Positions 34,308 to 42,762 of a stretch of DNA of 49,611 nucleotides are shown here, one piece after another. The notes below the pieces were generated by a model that was not told where the DNA came from, ran no database searches, and worked only from the letters and a program-made list of their open reading frames with translations. The translations under genes and the position numbers were made by a program. Location of the stretch: assembly GCF_000723885.1 (NCBI RefSeq), contig NZ_CCDG010000103.1, positions 1-49,611 on the forward strand. Direction: 5' to 3'. Position 1 is the first letter of the stretch. Each line of letters opens with the position of its first letter. Origin of the DNA: Paenibacillus camerounensis (GTDB lineage: Bacteria > Bacillota > Bacilli > Paenibacillales > Paenibacillaceae).

Positions 34308-36314
34308 GTGCAAGAATTATTGTATGGCGTAGCTTATTATGATGAGTACATGCCTTATGAACGGCTGGATGAGGATATCCGGATGATGAAGGCTGCCGGC
34401 ATTAACCTGGTCCGGATTGCGGAGTCCACCTGGAGCACACATGAGCCCCAGAACGGTGTATTTGATTTTACCAGCGTAGACCGGGTACTGGATGCGATGC
34501 ACAAGGCTGGAATTCATGTCATTATCGGAACGCCGACCTATGCCGTGCCTACGTGGATGGTCAAGGAGCATCCTGAGGTGCTTGCTGAAACCTCCCGCGG
34601 ACCCGGCCGTTACGGCGCACGTCAAATTATGGACATCACCAGTCCTGCATACCTGTTCTATTCGGAGCGGATCATCCGCCGGTTAATCAGCCGCGTCAGT
34701 AAGCATCCGGCTGTAATCGGCTATCAGGTCGATAATGAAACGAAGCATTACGGGACCTGCGGCCACAATGTCCAGCTCAAATTCGTAAAATATATCAAAG
34801 ACAAGTTCGGAACACTTGAGTGCCTGAACGATGAATTCGGGCTCAGCTACTGGAGCAACCGGATCAACAGCTGGGAGGACTTCCCGTCCGTCGCGGGCAC
34901 TATAAACGGCAGCCTCGGTGCAGAATTTGCCAGGTTCCAGCGGCAGCTGGTAACTGATTTTCTGGCCTGGCAGGTTTCAATTGTGAATGAGTATAAGCAG
35001 GCTAACCAGTTTGTCACCCACAATTTCGATTTTTCCTGGAAAGGTCATTCCTTCGGTGTACAGCCGGATGTTGATCATTTTGCAGCTGCTGCACCGCTGG
35101 ATATTGCCGGAGTGGATATTTACCATCCTTCGCGTGACGAGCTGACCGGTAAGGAAATTTCATTCGGCGGAGACTTAACGCGTTCGCTTAAGCAGAGCAA
35201 CTACTTCGTGCTTGAGACACAGGCGCAGGCCTTTCCGGAATGGACTCCGTACCCGGGACAGCTAAGGCTGCAGGCATTCAGCCACCTGGCATCTGGAGCG
35301 AATATGGTTGAATACTGGCATTGGCACTCCATTCACAATTCGATCGAGACCTATTGGAAGGGCTTGCTCAGCCACGATCTGGATACCAATCCAACCTATG
35401 AGGAAGCAATAAGCATCGGTCAGGATTTTGCCCGGCTGTCACCGGAATTAATCGGTCTCCAGATTACGAATGAAGCCGCAATTCTCGTAAGCAATGAAGC
35501 GCTGACCTCATTAGAATGGTTTAAACTTCCCGGTGGCCAGACTGACTACAACGATATTGTCCGCTTGCTGTATGACCGGCTGTATGAGATGAACATCGGC
35601 TGTGATCTGGTGCACCCCGGTTCGGCAGACGATTTGGACCGGTACAAGCTGATTGTTGTCCCGGCTCTCTATGCAGCATCGGATGAGCTTCTGGAGCGGT
35701 TGAACCGTTACGTGGACAATGGGGGACATGTCGTCTATACCTTCAAAAGCGGGTTCGCTAACGAGCATATTCAAGTCAGAAACACAGTCCAGCCAGGTAT
35801 AATCGGACACGCGTGCGGCATTAAGTACAGCCAGTTTGTTACGCCAAGTGCAGTCAAGCTGAAGGATGATCCGTTTGGCGCCGGTGAAGAATATAATACT
35901 GTCAGCACATGGATGGAGTTAATCACTCCGACTACAGCTAACGTATTGGCCTGGTATGAGCATCCGCACTGGGGGGCATATGCTGCTATAACGGAGAACC
36001 GCTATGGTAAAGGGGTTGCCACTTATATCGGGTGTCTGACAACTCCGGAGGTTACAGGCAAGGTATTGGAACGGGCTTGCAGGGAGGCGGGACTATGGGG
36101 CCAGGATCAGCAAATCCGATTCCCGCTGATTGTTAAGTCAGGGAAGAATCTGGCCGGACAGACGATCCGTTACTATTTCAACTATTCCGCAGGCAAACAC
36201 TCTTTCAGCTATCCGCACGGCAACGGCCTGGAACTAGTCAGCAGTCAGCCTATAACATCAGGAGAAACCACTGAGCTTGAAGCATGGGGCTTTATTATTG
36301 TCTTAGAAAAATGA
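34308..36314 (+). CDS. GH42 beta-galactosidase
   Basis: A 668-residue cytoplasmic beta-galactosidase of glycoside hydrolase family 42. The acid-base Glu144 is in GYQVDNETKHYG and the nucleophile Glu303 is in NYFVLETQAQAFPEW. The TIM barrel covers about 1-385, a trimerisation domain about 390-600 and a small beta domain the rest. The opening MQELLYGVAYYDEYMPYERLDEDIRMM is typical. There is no signal peptide, so it acts on imported galactosides, possibly those from galactan side-chains of pectin. The start is GTG 34308 behind AAGGAG (34293-34298); an ATG at 34306 gives only a short frame. No galactoside transporter is encoded beside it. Confidence 0.95.
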   Translation: MQELLYGVAYYDEYMPYERLDEDIRMMKAAGINLVRIAESTWSTHEPQNGVFDFTSVDRVLDAMHKAGIHVIIGTPTYAVPTWMVKEHPEVLAETSRGPGRYGARQIMDITSPAYLFYSERIIRRLISRVSKHPAVIGYQVDNETKHYGTCGHNVQLKFVKYIKDKFGTLECLNDEFGLSYWSNRINSWEDFPSVAGTINGSLGAEFARFQRQLVTDFLAWQVSIVNEYKQANQFVTHNFDFSWKGHSFGVQPDVDHFAAAAPLDIAGVDIYHPSRDELTGKEISFGGDLTRSLKQSNYFVLETQAQAFPEWTPYPGQLRLQAFSHLASGANMVEYWHWHSIHNSIETYWKGLLSHDLDTNPTYEEAISIGQDFARLSPELIGLQITNEAAILVSNEALTSLEWFKLPGGQTDYNDIVRLLYDRLYEMNIGCDLVHPGSADDLDRYKLIVVPALYAASDELLERLNRYVDNGGHVVYTFKSGFANEHIQVRNTVQPGIIGHACGIKYSQFVTPSAVKLKDDPFGAGEEYNTVSTWMELITPTTANVLAWYEHPHWGAYAAITENRYGKGVATYIGCLTTPEVTGKVLERACREAGLWGQDQQIRFPLIVKSGKNLAGQTIRYYFNYSAGKHSFSYPHGNGLELVSSQPITSGETTELEAWGFIIVLEK

Positions 36315-36335
36315 TCTATAACGGGTAAACAACAG

Positions 36336-36376
36336 AAAGGCTATGCTCCCAGCGAAAGCGGAAGCATAGCCTTTAT
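36336..36376. terminator. Bidirectional terminator between the GH42 and methyltransferase genes
   Basis: AAAGGCTATGCT (36336-36347) pairs with AGCATAGCCTTT (36363-36374). The A and T ends suit termination in both directions of the convergent genes. Confidence 0.75.
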
Positions 36377-36383
36377 TGTACTG

Positions 36384-37196
36384 TTACAGCTTTCTTGCCT
36401 TCAATACAAACGTTACAGGCAGTACTTTTGCTTTTTTGGCAAAATCGCTGCTGCCGCCCTGAGCCTGGAGTAAATCATCATCTGATTCCTCAACCATCTG
36501 TTCAATTACAAATCCTGCTTTGGCGAGTGCATTTACGTAAGTGGACATTTTGCGGTCGGATAACGATAATGTGTTGCCGCCAAGCTCGACAGAATACCAG
36601 GATTCATCGAAATAGCTCTTTTTGAATACAAGCATGTCCTTTTCGGCTCCAACACATTTATGTATCGGGTGGGACCAGCTGAAGAGGAATACGCCGTCTT
36701 TATTCAGATAAGAAGCGATCCGGGCGAAAGTCCCCTCAAGATCAGTAGTCCAGCCAATTGCATAAACGGAATAAATGATGTCAAAATAATCCTCAGGCAG
36801 CCCGCACTTGTCCTCCATTGGCGCACAGATCAATTCTGCTGACAAACCATGCGACTCCAGGAGCTGCCGGGTTTTGCCGATCTGGTTCTCTGATATATCC
36901 GTGCCCCACAGCTCAGCTGCCTGGCGTTCTCCGAGATATAGGAGAGACTGCCCGCTTCCGCAGCCGATCTCCAGAATCTTTTTACCGCTAACATCACCAA
37001 GAAGCCGGTGATTTTCTTCCGAGACAAAAGCGCCGTATAAGGGAAGTGCGGTTGCTCCTAAAACCTCGTTTCCTTTTGTATCCCAGAATAAGCTGTTTGT
37101 CTGGTGTATTACGTCCTTATCCATCTCTACTGTTAATGCGACACCAGCCTCGCCGCCGCCTATAATATTTGCCCTGTAATTAGCTTGTTTGCTCAT
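36384..37196 (-). CDS. Class I SAM-dependent methyltransferase
   Basis: A 270-residue Rossmann-fold methyltransferase. SAM-binding motif I is ILEIGCGSGQSLLYLG, followed by ELWGTDIS (acidic residue for the SAM ribose) and YFDIIYSVYAIGWTTDL. The substrate cannot be told; the sequence is of the general type 11/25 small-molecule group. The start is taken at the ATG of MSKQANYRANIIGG (37196), which has GAGGGGG upstream at the right distance; a longer frame up to 37274 adds residues with no family match. It follows the HxlR gene on the same strand, so the two are probably co-expressed. Confidence 0.85.
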   Translation of the reverse strand: MSKQANYRANIIGGGEAGVALTVEMDKDVIHQTNSLFWDTKGNEVLGATALPLYGAFVSEENHRLLGDVSGKKILEIGCGSGQSLLYLGERQAAELWGTDISENQIGKTRQLLESHGLSAELICAPMEDKCGLPEDYFDIIYSVYAIGWTTDLEGTFARIASYLNKDGVFLFSWSHPIHKCVGAEKDMLVFKKSYFDESWYSVELGGNTLSLSDRKMSTYVNALAKAGFVIEQMVEESDDDLLQAQGGSSDFAKKAKVLPVTFVLKARKL

Positions 37197-37270
37197 ACAT
37201 ACAGCCCCCTCACAATAGTATACCTTTCCAGTATATAGCATTCTGATCCAGAGGGTTATGACATTAAGAC

Positions 37271-37606
37271 TCATTTATCAGGCGCGGTGATGTTCCTTTC
37301 GCCCCAGGCTACGATTGACTGAATAAGCGGAACTAATTCCCGGCCGGACGGAGTAAGGGAGTATTCCACCCGCGGAGGGATTTCATTGTATTGCAGCCGG
37401 TGTACAATTCCGTTATCAATGAGGTCTTTAAGACAGTTGGTCAGTGTCGTACCAGTAATTCCGCTCAGCCTCCTTTTTAGTTCGTTGTACCGTATATTTT
37501 CTTCCTCACTCAAACAAGCGAGGATGGGCAGATTCCACTTGCCGCCAATCACCTGAAAGGCAAAGGTTGCCGGACAGAGCCGGTCCATACTCATCTCATA
37601 TTTCAT
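37271..37606 (-). CDS. HxlR family transcriptional regulator
   Basis: A 111-residue winged-helix protein of the HxlR/YodB/HypR type. Visible are LCPATFAFQVIGGKWNLPILACLSEEENIRYNELKRRLSGITGTTLTNCLKDLIDNGIVHRLQ and ARVEYSLTPSGRELVPLIQSIVAWGERN-like ending (PPRVEYSLTPSGREL). Cys10 and Cys33 are near the positions at which such regulators sense electrophiles or disulfide stress. It is divergent from the thioredoxin-fold gene at 37750. GGAGG lies before the ATG. Confidence 0.93.
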   Translation of the reverse strand: MKYEMSMDRLCPATFAFQVIGGKWNLPILACLSEEENIRYNELKRRLSGITGTTLTNCLKDLIDNGIVHRLQYNEIPPRVEYSLTPSGRELVPLIQSIVAWGERNITAPDK

Positions 37607-37620
37607 TGCAAATCCTCCAA

Positions 37621-37708
37621 TAGTATATATTTTATACTAGGTATTATTAATAATAGTACTTGTTAAAAAATTTATACAAAATATAATCATACTATAGAAA
37701 AGATAGTA
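37621..37708. promoter_or_regulatory. Palindromic operators in the HxlR/DsbA-like divergent region
   Basis: TAGTATA-N5-TATACTA (37621-37639) lies next to the hxlR start and TACTAT-N7-ATAGTA (37690-37708) lies nearer the divergent gene. Both fit HxlR-type dimer sites (inverted repeats rich in TA). A related TAGTATA pair occurs near 37216-37237, upstream of the methyltransferase. Confidence 0.6.
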
Positions 37709-37749
37709 AATCATATTCATTAAAATGTAAATGAAGGGCGGATGCAGTA

Positions 37750-38667
37750 ATGAGTGATTCCAATATGATGTGCGACCTTGAGACCGGTATTTGCGGCGTT
37801 GCCGGTGAGGATACCATGCAAGTGATTGATCTGAATGATATGAAGAAAAAAATAACGCTCTATTATGTTACCGATCCGATTTGTTCCCATTGCTGGGCGT
37901 TAGAGCCTGTTCTGAACCGCTTTATACAGGAATACGGCCATTATTTTGAAGTAACAACCGTTATGGGCGGACTGCTGCCGAGCTGGAAAGGCTTTTCTGA
38001 TGGAGGGAACGGTATCCAAAAGCCTGCAGATGTTGCCGGGCACTGGAGAGAAGTGGGCGAGCATTCCCGGATGCCTATAGACGGTTCACTGTGGCACAGC
38101 AATCCGATTCTTTCGTCATTCCCGCCTTCCAGAGTATTCAAAGTTATACAGGATAAGCATCCAGGCAAAGCGGAGGAATATCTGAGAAGCGCGCGGGAGG
38201 CGGTATTCGTGTCCAATCTGAACATCGGTGAAGAGAAAGTGCTGATCTCCATCGTTGACCGCTTGGGACTGGACGGCAGACATATCGTGGAAGAAGCGGC
38301 ACTTGATTCCGCACAGGAGCTGCTGGATGCAGATTTTCAGCTGGCAGCCCGTCTGGGAGTGCGGGGATTCCCATCCCTGATCATGGTGAATGAAGAGAAT
38401 AAAGGGGTAAAGGTTGCCGGAGCAAGGCCGCTGGCTACTTATATAGAGGCTCTGCAGCATATTACAGCACAAGAGATTACGCCCAAAGAGAAGCCGCCTC
38501 TCTCACAGCTGATAAAGGACGGACATAAGCTTTTCTCAAAAGAGATTGAGGAGATGTACGGGCTTGCCGAAGAGAAAGTGAAGGCATTTATTGACTCAGA
38601 ATTACCTGCAGATGCTTACCGGGTCCAGCACATTATGAATGAATTGTATGTTGAGAAAATAGGTTGA
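37750..38667 (+). CDS. DsbA-family thioredoxin-fold protein (FrnE/SpxH-like)
   Basis: A 305-residue protein of the DsbA/FrnE clan. The redox motif is CSHC (Cys45-Cys48) and the cis-proline loop is GVRGFPSLIM near residue 203-212. N-terminal Cys8 and Cys15 (CDLETGICG) add a second thiol pair. The insertion helices between the motif and the loop are those of FrnE-like oxidoreductases and of SpxH, the ClpXP adaptor for Spx. No signal peptide is seen, so it acts inside the cell. Divergence from an HxlR regulator, which senses thiol stress, supports a redox or Spx-related role. GAAGGGCGG precedes the ATG. Confidence 0.85.
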   Translation: MSDSNMMCDLETGICGVAGEDTMQVIDLNDMKKKITLYYVTDPICSHCWALEPVLNRFIQEYGHYFEVTTVMGGLLPSWKGFSDGGNGIQKPADVAGHWREVGEHSRMPIDGSLWHSNPILSSFPPSRVFKVIQDKHPGKAEEYLRSAREAVFVSNLNIGEEKVLISIVDRLGLDGRHIVEEAALDSAQELLDADFQLAARLGVRGFPSLIMVNEENKGVKVAGARPLATYIEALQHITAQEITPKEKPPLSQLIKDGHKLFSKEIEEMYGLAEEKVKAFIDSELPADAYRVQHIMNELYVEKIG

Positions 38668-38678
38668 AATAAGAACGC

Positions 38679-38715
38679 AACAGAGACAGCAGGTAATATA
38701 CCTGTTGTCTTTGTT
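38679..38715. terminator. Bidirectional terminator between DsbA-like and EamA genes
   Basis: Bases 38679-38693 pair with 38701-38715 in a 15-bp stem with two G-U pairs, and the convergent genes share it. Confidence 0.75.
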
Positions 38716-38719
38716 ATGT

Positions 38720-39628
38720 TCACTTCTTTATATTCGTTCCAAGTACACCCGCAATTATGAGCAGAGCTCCAATGATGTGATATCCGCTGACCGGCTCATG
38801 CAAAATCCAGGCACCGCCGGCAATGGACACCAGTGTGGACAGGTTGCTGAATACGCTCATTTGAGAGGCCTCCAAATGGGTTAGCGCAAAGCTGGATAAG
38901 AGGGTCGTGAGCATTGTGGATGCAATTGCCAAGTAGGCCAGTGCCAGGATATAGATTCCATTGCTCAAGGGCTGCACGTACGCATCCAGTGTTCCGCTGT
39001 AAGCATGCCGTATGAGTGCAGCAGTATTAAAGGAAATACAGCCGGTCATTAACGTAACCCAGGTAAGCTCAAGCGGCTTGTATTTCCGGGTTAAGGGACG
39101 GGCGAGCACGCCATAACCGGCGAAGGAGAGGACAGAGAGCAGAAGCAGCAGGCTGCCTTTGATGCTAATGGAGGACGAAGAGACTAGCCCGCCCTTCATC
39201 GCAAAAATTAAAACAACTCCGGAGACAGAGAGCAGCATAAACAGCTTTTGAGCCAATGTCGTCCGTTCCTTCAGAAATATAGAGGCGAGAATCAGCGTGA
39301 ATACCGGAACCAGCGCCTGGATAATACCGGCTTCTGAGGAATTAGAGGTGACAAGTCCAAAGGTCTGGAAGGCAAAGAACAGGACAGGGGACAGCAGGCC
39401 CAGCGGAAGGATCCGCCATATATCCTTTGCTGACAGCCTGATACGCACCAAGCCTAATACAATGGGGATACTGACAACGATTAGTGAAAGAGTAAAACGG
39501 TGCGCGAGGACATCCAGAGGATGGGCAATCGCCACCGTCATTTTGGCGAACATGAACGATAAACCGATAATCATGGCGTATAAAAGAGCTGCACCGTAAG
39601 CATAAGTCTTTATTGTCAAGTGTTTCAT
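38720..39628 (-). CDS. EamA/DMT family transporter
   Basis: A 302-residue membrane protein with ten predicted helices in two EamA repeats (the second around YLAIASTMLTTLLSSFALTHLEASQMSVFSNLSTLVSIAGGAWILHEPVSGYHIIGALLIIAGV). Such proteins export amino acids or other metabolites. It is divergent from the MocR regulator at 39742, with the inverted repeats between them, so the regulator probably controls it. GGAGGAAA precedes the ATG. Confidence 0.9.
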   Translation of the reverse strand: MKHLTIKTYAYGAALLYAMIIGLSFMFAKMTVAIAHPLDVLAHRFTLSLIVVSIPIVLGLVRIRLSAKDIWRILPLGLLSPVLFFAFQTFGLVTSNSSEAGIIQALVPVFTLILASIFLKERTTLAQKLFMLLSVSGVVLIFAMKGGLVSSSSISIKGSLLLLLSVLSFAGYGVLARPLTRKYKPLELTWVTLMTGCISFNTAALIRHAYSGTLDAYVQPLSNGIYILALAYLAIASTMLTTLLSSFALTHLEASQMSVFSNLSTLVSIAGGAWILHEPVSGYHIIGALLIIAGVLGTNIKK

Positions 39629-39679
39629 GATGTTTCCTCCATCCTGTTGTCTGTGAACATGGATTCAATATACACGCTG

Positions 39680-39723
39680 ACAATTCGTGTTACAATCTAG
39701 AAAAACACGAATTGTACCGGTAC
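39680..39723. promoter_or_regulatory. MocR operator between the EamA and mocR genes
   Basis: A perfect 12-bp inverted repeat, ACAATTCGTGTT (39680-39691) and AACACGAATTGT (39704-39715), with 12 bases between the arms. GTACCGGTAC (39714-39723), a perfect 10-bp palindrome, overlaps its right arm by 2 bases. TACAAT at 39691-39696 is a possible -10 inside the repeat. Confidence 0.75.
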
Positions 39724-39741
39724 AGTTGAGGAGGAACCAAC

Positions 39742-41136
39742 ATGAAAAAATTTGAAATCATTGCCCGTTCGCTTGAGGAATGGATGCAGGAGCAGACAGC
39801 GCTGCTCAGCCAGAACAGCCGGGAGATGAAAGGCATTAAGCTCCCGGCTGTCCGGATGCTGGCTAAACAGTATGAATGCAGTATCAGCACCGTTTTACGT
39901 GCCTATGAATGGCTCGAACAGCGGCATCTGGTGTACGCTGTTCCACAGTCCGGATATTATGCAGTGCCTGCCGGCGGATTGCCGGCGGAGGCGCAGTGGG
40001 AAGGCCCGCTCGATTTCTCTTCAGCGGCGCCTGATCCGCGTGTGTTCCCCTATGCGGATTTCCGGCACTGTGTGGACCAGGCGATAAAGCAGAAGCAGGC
40101 TGAGCTGTTTCTCTACGGTACCGACCGCGGATTACCCTCACTTATCGACTTGCTCCGCAAACAATTTGCGGATTATCAGGTGTTTGCTAAGAAAGAGCAG
40201 CTATTTATCACATCCGGTGTGCAGCAGTCGCTTGCCGTGCTGGCGCTGATGCCTTTTCCGAACGGTAAGCAGCAGGTATTGCTGGAGTTACCCGGCTATC
40301 ACAACATGCCTCCGCTCTTGAAGGGGCTTCATGTGCCTTATGCCGGAGTACACAGAACTACAGAAGGCCTGGATTGGGACGGACTGGAACGCAGCTTCAG
40401 GGAGGACAACATCAAATTTTTCTATGTAATGCCGCGCTTTCATAATCCGCTGGGAACCTCGCTGTCTGCCCATGACAGGAAACGGCTGATACAGCTTGCT
40501 CATAAATATGATGTCTATCTCGTGGAGGATGATTATCTGGCTGATTTGGAAAGCGATTCGAAACAGGACCCGCTCTGGTCAGCGGATTCGGAAGGCCGGG
40601 TCATTTATCTGAAGAGCTACTCCAAAATCCTTTTTCCCGGACTGCGTCTCGGCGTTGCTGTGCTGCCGTATTCACTCGTACCCTTGTTCGGCGCGCACAA
40701 AAGAATGCTCGATATCGACACTTCACTGTTATCACAGGCTGCTCTTGAAATCTATATCCGCAGCGGCATGTTTGCCCACCACGGCAAAGTGATCCGCAGC
40801 CGGTACGCCGAGCGTATGCGTAAGGTGCATGAACAGCTGGATGCATTTGCCGGCCTGGCTCCGTTCGCCCGCGCACCGCGTACCGGAGGAGAACACACGG
40901 TGCTCCCTCTGCCAGACCGCCTGCCTGTGAGCGTACTGGTCCCGCGGCTTACGAAGCGCGGTGTCCTGGCAGACACAACCGAACGCTATTATCCTCAAGA
41001 TTACCCCCGGCAGGATAAGATGCTGCGGCTTAATATTTCCAATGTGCCGAGCCTGAGGGTTGCAGAGGGCATGAACATCATCCGGGAGGAAATACTGAAG
41101 CTGGCTGGTCCAAACGGCCGTTACCCGCAAGCTTAA
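39742..41136 (+). CDS. MocR-type regulator (GntR HTH fused to a PLP aminotransferase-like domain)
   Basis: A 464-residue MocR regulator. Residues about 10-78 form a GntR winged helix (IKLPAVRMLAKQYECSISTVLRAYEWLEQRHLVYAVPQSGYYA). The rest is a fold-type I aminotransferase domain with the PLP lysine at Lys295 (YLKSYSKILFPGLRLG) and the pyridine-binding Asp in VEDDY (near 263). The PRFHNPLG segment near residue 231-238 binds PLP or substrate in this family. It senses an amino compound or vitamin B6 and controls the divergent EamA transporter. AGGAGG precedes the ATG. Confidence 0.9.
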   Translation: MKKFEIIARSLEEWMQEQTALLSQNSREMKGIKLPAVRMLAKQYECSISTVLRAYEWLEQRHLVYAVPQSGYYAVPAGGLPAEAQWEGPLDFSSAAPDPRVFPYADFRHCVDQAIKQKQAELFLYGTDRGLPSLIDLLRKQFADYQVFAKKEQLFITSGVQQSLAVLALMPFPNGKQQVLLELPGYHNMPPLLKGLHVPYAGVHRTTEGLDWDGLERSFREDNIKFFYVMPRFHNPLGTSLSAHDRKRLIQLAHKYDVYLVEDDYLADLESDSKQDPLWSADSEGRVIYLKSYSKILFPGLRLGVAVLPYSLVPLFGAHKRMLDIDTSLLSQAALEIYIRSGMFAHHGKVIRSRYAERMRKVHEQLDAFAGLAPFARAPRTGGEHTVLPLPDRLPVSVLVPRLTKRGVLADTTERYYPQDYPRQDKMLRLNISNVPSLRVAEGMNIIREEILKLAGPNGRYPQA

Positions 41137-41343
41137 TGCGAGTTATGGATGAAATACCTATAGTCATGTAAAGATGTGAATCCCGGGAAGCGAAATAAAA
41201 TCCATAGCACGTTATGGCTAATCAAACAATAGCTCAAATGGGTAGTTTCGGTGTTATTCACTGAGTTGTAAAAAAGAGTTGATGCTTTCATGAACGTTTA
41301 AAGGCAAAGAGGTGACCGGAACTGTTTTAGTTAAAGATAAAGA

Positions 41344-41349
41344 TATAAT
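41344..41349 (+). promoter_or_regulatory. Possible -10 of the cyd operon
   Basis: TATAAT at 41344-41349 stands 46 bases before the cydA start codon, but the sequence 17 bases upstream is a poor -35 (ACTGTT), so the promoter would need an activator. No full Rex box (TTGTGAAN..TTCACAA) was found in 41137-41394; the 258 bases otherwise look empty. Confidence 0.4.
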
Positions 41350-41394
41350 AATTTAAACTAATCAAAAGCTTTTAATTAAGGAGGCACTAACGCT

Positions 41395-42762
41395 ATGGGC
41401 ATCGATACAGTGCTGTGGAGCAGACTGGTGACAGGCTTGACACTAGGCTTCCACGTTATTTTCGCAACGATTGGCGTAGGTGTTCCGCTAATGATCGCAA
41501 TCGCTGAACTCATGGGCATACGCAAAAAAGATCCACACTATACGCTGATGGCAAAGAGATGGGCCCGCGGGTTTGTCATTTCTGTTGCAGTTGGTGTTGT
41601 TACAGGCACTGCAATTTCACTACAGCTGGCCCTGGTATGGCCGAATTTCATGAAGCTTGCCGGTAATGTTATAGCGCTCCCGTTATTTATGGAAGTATTT
41701 GCTTTCTTTTTCGAAGCCATCTTTCTGGGTATTTACCTCTATACTTGGGACCGCTTCAAGAAACCGTACATACACTGGCTCCTTACGATCCCGATTGTCG
41801 CCGGTGCAGGGATGTCCGCAGTTTTTATCACGACAGTTAACGGTTTCATGAATCAGCCCGAGGGCTTTGCTATGTCAGGAGGACAATTTACCGCCGTTAA
41901 TCCGGTGCAGGCGATGCTGAATACGGCGACGTTCTCCAAGGTGTTCCATGTATTAAGCTCAGCCTATCTGACCGGAGCCGCGCTGCTGGCAGGGATTGCC
42001 GCATTTGCACTCCTTAAGAAGGGCGCCTCGGAATACCATAAAAAAGCGCTGAAGCTGATGATGGCCGTTGTTATGGTGTTCGGACTGCTGAACGCATTGG
42101 CCGGAGATGTCTCCGCGAAATTTTTGGCTGAGCATCAGCCGGAAAAGCTGGCTGCGGCAGAGTGGCATTTTGAAACCGAAAGCGGAGCAGACCTGATTCT
42201 GTTAGGGTGGCTTAACGCAGAGCATGAGGTTCTGGGCGCACTCCATATTCCTAAGCTGCTCAGCTTCCTTGCCTTTGGAGACTTTAATGCTGAAGTGACA
42301 GGACTGAATGAATTCCCACTGGACGAGCAGCCGCCGCTTCTGGTGCACTATTTGTTTGATCTGATGGCTGGTGTCGGCTTCACGTTATTAGGCATTTCAT
42401 TCCTGTATTTCCTGTTTGTCTTCTGGAAAAAGCGCAATGAGCATAATAAATGGCTGCTTCGCAGCATCGCGTTAGGTGCACCGCTTGCCTTTTTGGGAGT
42501 CGAGCTAGGCTGGTTTTACGCTGAAATCGGACGGCAGCCCTGGATTTTGCGGGGATACATGCGTGTAGAAGAAGCGGCTACGACATCGCCGAGCGTGAGA
42601 ATCCTGTTTTTTGTGTTCCTGTTACTGTACATCCTGTTAGGCACTGTGTGTGTTCTTGTGCTGCGGCGCATGTTCAAAAACAATCCGGCAGAAACCGAGA
42701 TGGAGAAGTGGAACCAGCATCCCGGTGACAAAACAACAGTAAAGGGTGAGCACGCAAAATGA
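41395..42762 (+). CDS. cydA: Cytochrome bd oxidase subunit I
   Basis: A 455-residue membrane subunit that binds the three haems and oxidises quinol while reducing oxygen to water. It starts VLWSRLVTGLTLGFHVIFATIGVGVPL (His20 is the conserved haem ligand) and holds a second haem-ligand region at FSKVFHVLSSAYLTGAA near residue 184. The protein lacks the long Q-loop of E. coli CydA, as is usual for Gram-positive enzymes. AAGGAGG at 41378-41384 sets the ATG at 41395. cydB follows with a 4-base overlap. Confidence 0.95.
   Translation: MGIDTVLWSRLVTGLTLGFHVIFATIGVGVPLMIAIAELMGIRKKDPHYTLMAKRWARGFVISVAVGVVTGTAISLQLALVWPNFMKLAGNVIALPLFMEVFAFFFEAIFLGIYLYTWDRFKKPYIHWLLTIPIVAGAGMSAVFITTVNGFMNQPEGFAMSGGQFTAVNPVQAMLNTATFSKVFHVLSSAYLTGAALLAGIAAFALLKKGASEYHKKALKLMMAVVMVFGLLNALAGDVSAKFLAEHQPEKLAAAEWHFETESGADLILLGWLNAEHEVLGALHIPKLLSFLAFGDFNAEVTGLNEFPLDEQPPLLVHYLFDLMAGVGFTLLGISFLYFLFVFWKKRNEHNKWLLRSIALGAPLAFLGVELGWFYAEIGRQPWILRGYMRVEEAATTSPSVRILFFVFLLLYILLGTVCVLVLRRMFKNNPAETEMEKWNQHPGDKTTVKGEHAK

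Noticed and set aside
37197..37274. A longer methyltransferase starting at 37274
   Set aside because: The extra residues match no family and no ribosome site precedes that ATG, whereas GAGGGGG precedes the ATG at 37196.
41137..41394. A Rex operator upstream of cydA
   Set aside because: Only isolated half sites (TGTGAA near 41174, TTCAC near 41257) are seen, about 80 bases apart; no full inverted repeat.
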